DNA of 43,754 nt from an uncultured Prevotellaceae bacterium. GTDB lineage: Bacteria > Bacteroidota > Bacteroidia > Bacteroidales > Bacteroidaceae. The notes beneath the pieces were generated by a model. The model saw nothing but the letters and a program-made list of their open reading frames with translations, was not told where the DNA came from and ran no database searches. How positions within the stretch are numbered: position 1 is the first letter of the stretch; each line of letters opens with the position of its first letter. The position numbers were made by a program, and so were the translations under genes. Shown here piece after piece: positions 43,187 to 43,754 of the stretch. The stretch spans positions 1-43,754 of the forward strand of contig OMXL01000018.1 of the NCBI GenBank assembly GCA_900314985.1, in the 5' to 3' direction.

Positions 43187-43552
43187 ATGAAAATGACGAA
43201 AAAAATGATGATGACGCTGGCAGCCGTCCTTTGCTGCGTAATGATTGCTACCGTGTTTACTTCTTGTAAGAAAGACAATGACAAGTATGATTACAAAATC
43301 ACTGTAACAGCAGGAGGCATGCTGACTGGCGACGCTGCCGTGAACTGGAGCTATCAAGTGATGTCAGTCTATCAGACTGCGCTAAACATTGACTCTGATG
43401 AATTCACGATGGATGGCGAGGAAGAAGAATGCAACAAGTATGTCTTTGACACCTGCAAAAAGGCCGAACGGAATCTTCCTGCAGGCGGTGCAGGCAAGAT
43501 TATAGTCTACAATAGAACGACCAACAAACCGGTCTATATACGTGAAATATGA
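43187..43552 (+). CDS. Small lipoprotein of unknown function
   Basis: 121 aa. Signal peptide and lipobox VFTSCKKDND. The mature part is about 95 residues, strand-rich at first (YKITVTAGGMLTGDAAVNW), with an acidic patch (MDGEEEECN) and a small-residue stretch (LPAGGAGKIIVYNRTTN). It contains two further Cys residues, which could pair. No family recognised. It has its own promoter and is preceded by two dispersed repeat elements. A possible alternative start is the Met two codons in. Confidence 0.72.
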   Translation: MKMTKKMMMTLAAVLCCVMIATVFTSCKKDNDKYDYKITVTAGGMLTGDAAVNWSYQVMSVYQTALNIDSDEFTMDGEEEECNKYVFDTCKKAERNLPAGGAGKIIVYNRTTNKPVYIREI

Positions 43553-43592
43553 TAGCGTTCGACAATGCAAATAAAAAAAACAACGTTTTTTG

Positions 43593-43624
43593 TTTTGTAT
43601 TGTTCTCGCTTATTCGTACCTTTG
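43593..43624 (+). promoter_or_regulatory. Promoter of the CoA-transferase gene
   Basis: TTTTG ending at 43597, 19 nt, TACCTTTG at 43617-43624. The leader to the ATG is about 46 nt. Confidence 0.72.
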
Positions 43625-43674
43625 CAGGCGCAGTAACGAATCGTAAAATGTAAATCGTCAAATAGTAAACAGAA

Positions 43675-43754
43675 ATGGCTTATACACGTATGACTGCTGC
43701 CGAGGCTGCAGCACTGATTAAGAATGGCGACCACATCGCCATGAGTGGTTTTAC
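43675..43754 (+). CDS. Acetyl-CoA hydrolase/transferase, N-terminal fragment cut by the window edge
   Basis: Only 26 codons are visible: MAYTRMTAAEAAALIKNG, then DHIAMSGF. This opening is typical of acetyl-CoA hydrolase/succinyl-CoA:acetate CoA-transferase proteins, which pass CoA between acids in acetate or propionate metabolism. The family call rests on these few residues and on the glycine-containing turn at the end, so the exact reaction cannot be told. Confidence 0.65.
   Translation, partial: MAYTRMTAAEAAALIKNGDHIAMSGF

Overview
The window looks like chromosomal DNA of a Bacteroidales bacterium, most likely a Prevotella-type (Prevotellaceae) species. The reasons are the repeated Bacteroidetes promoter signature (TTG, about 20 nt, TAnnTTTG) in front of many genes, weak Shine-Dalgarno signals, lipoproteins with acidic residues just after the lipobox Cys (CGSDDDD, CTTDDD), a BspA-type leucine-rich-repeat protein, and secreted proteins ending in a 'YT(L/I)DG(R/K)L...VV(V/I)K' tail. 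I see no rRNA, tRNA, CRISPR array, transposase or phage module. Placement below family level is a guess.

Layout. 0-1.8 kb: a class II fructose-bisphosphate aldolase gene broken by a small internal deletion, and an aquaporin Z. 1.9-6.7 kb: a YqiA-like esterase, a GH5 endoglucanase lipoprotein and a GH94 cellobiose phosphorylase, a compact cello-oligosaccharide route. 6.8-8.7 kb: a PAP2 phosphatase with a beta-rich C-terminus. 8.7-14.9 kb: housekeeping genes, with pnp divergent from an operon of a thioredoxin-fold lipoprotein, ruvB, coaD and ybeY, then a convergent LOG-family gene. 15.0-20.1 kb: a visibly AT-richer block with a structured RNA-like leader, a Sel1-repeat protein, two unknown lipoproteins, an intergenic composite repeat and an unknown 183-aa protein. 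20.1-25.8 kb: a leftward operon of a thermolysin-type (M4) protease, a TPR-like protein, a clostripain-type (C11) protease and a lipoprotein. 25.9-29.8 kb: two paralogous membrane-spanning regulators (periplasmic TPR sensor, one TM helix, coiled coil, cytoplasmic AraC HTH), one preceded by a 62-aa membrane protein. 29.8-30.4 kb: a hemolysin III/TrhA protein. 30.5-41.0 kb: two DUF3857/transglutaminase-like proteins, a BspA LRR protein and a 1427-aa cleaved-adhesin/FN3 surface protein. 41.2-43.75 kb: an SDR, YccF, a small lipoprotein and the start of an acetyl-CoA hydrolase/transferase gene.

Structure outside genes is the most interesting part. (i) A composite intergenic repeat occurs twice (about 19.1-19.4 and 42.8-43.0 kb). 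It has three 22-nt units built on the dyad CGACGGCCGTCG, then four units of exactly 21 nt starting CTAATAC, and it aligns without gaps over 165 nt. (ii) A second, roughly 80-nt element occurs in opposite orientations at 41.2 and 43.0 kb. (iii) A roughly 130-nt promoter/operator is duplicated in front of the M4 protease operon and of the small-membrane-protein/regulator operon, which ties the TPR-AraC regulators to the proteases. (iv) A 63-nt multi-helix hairpin follows a good promoter at 15.06 kb. I do not recognise (i), (ii) or (iv) as named elements.
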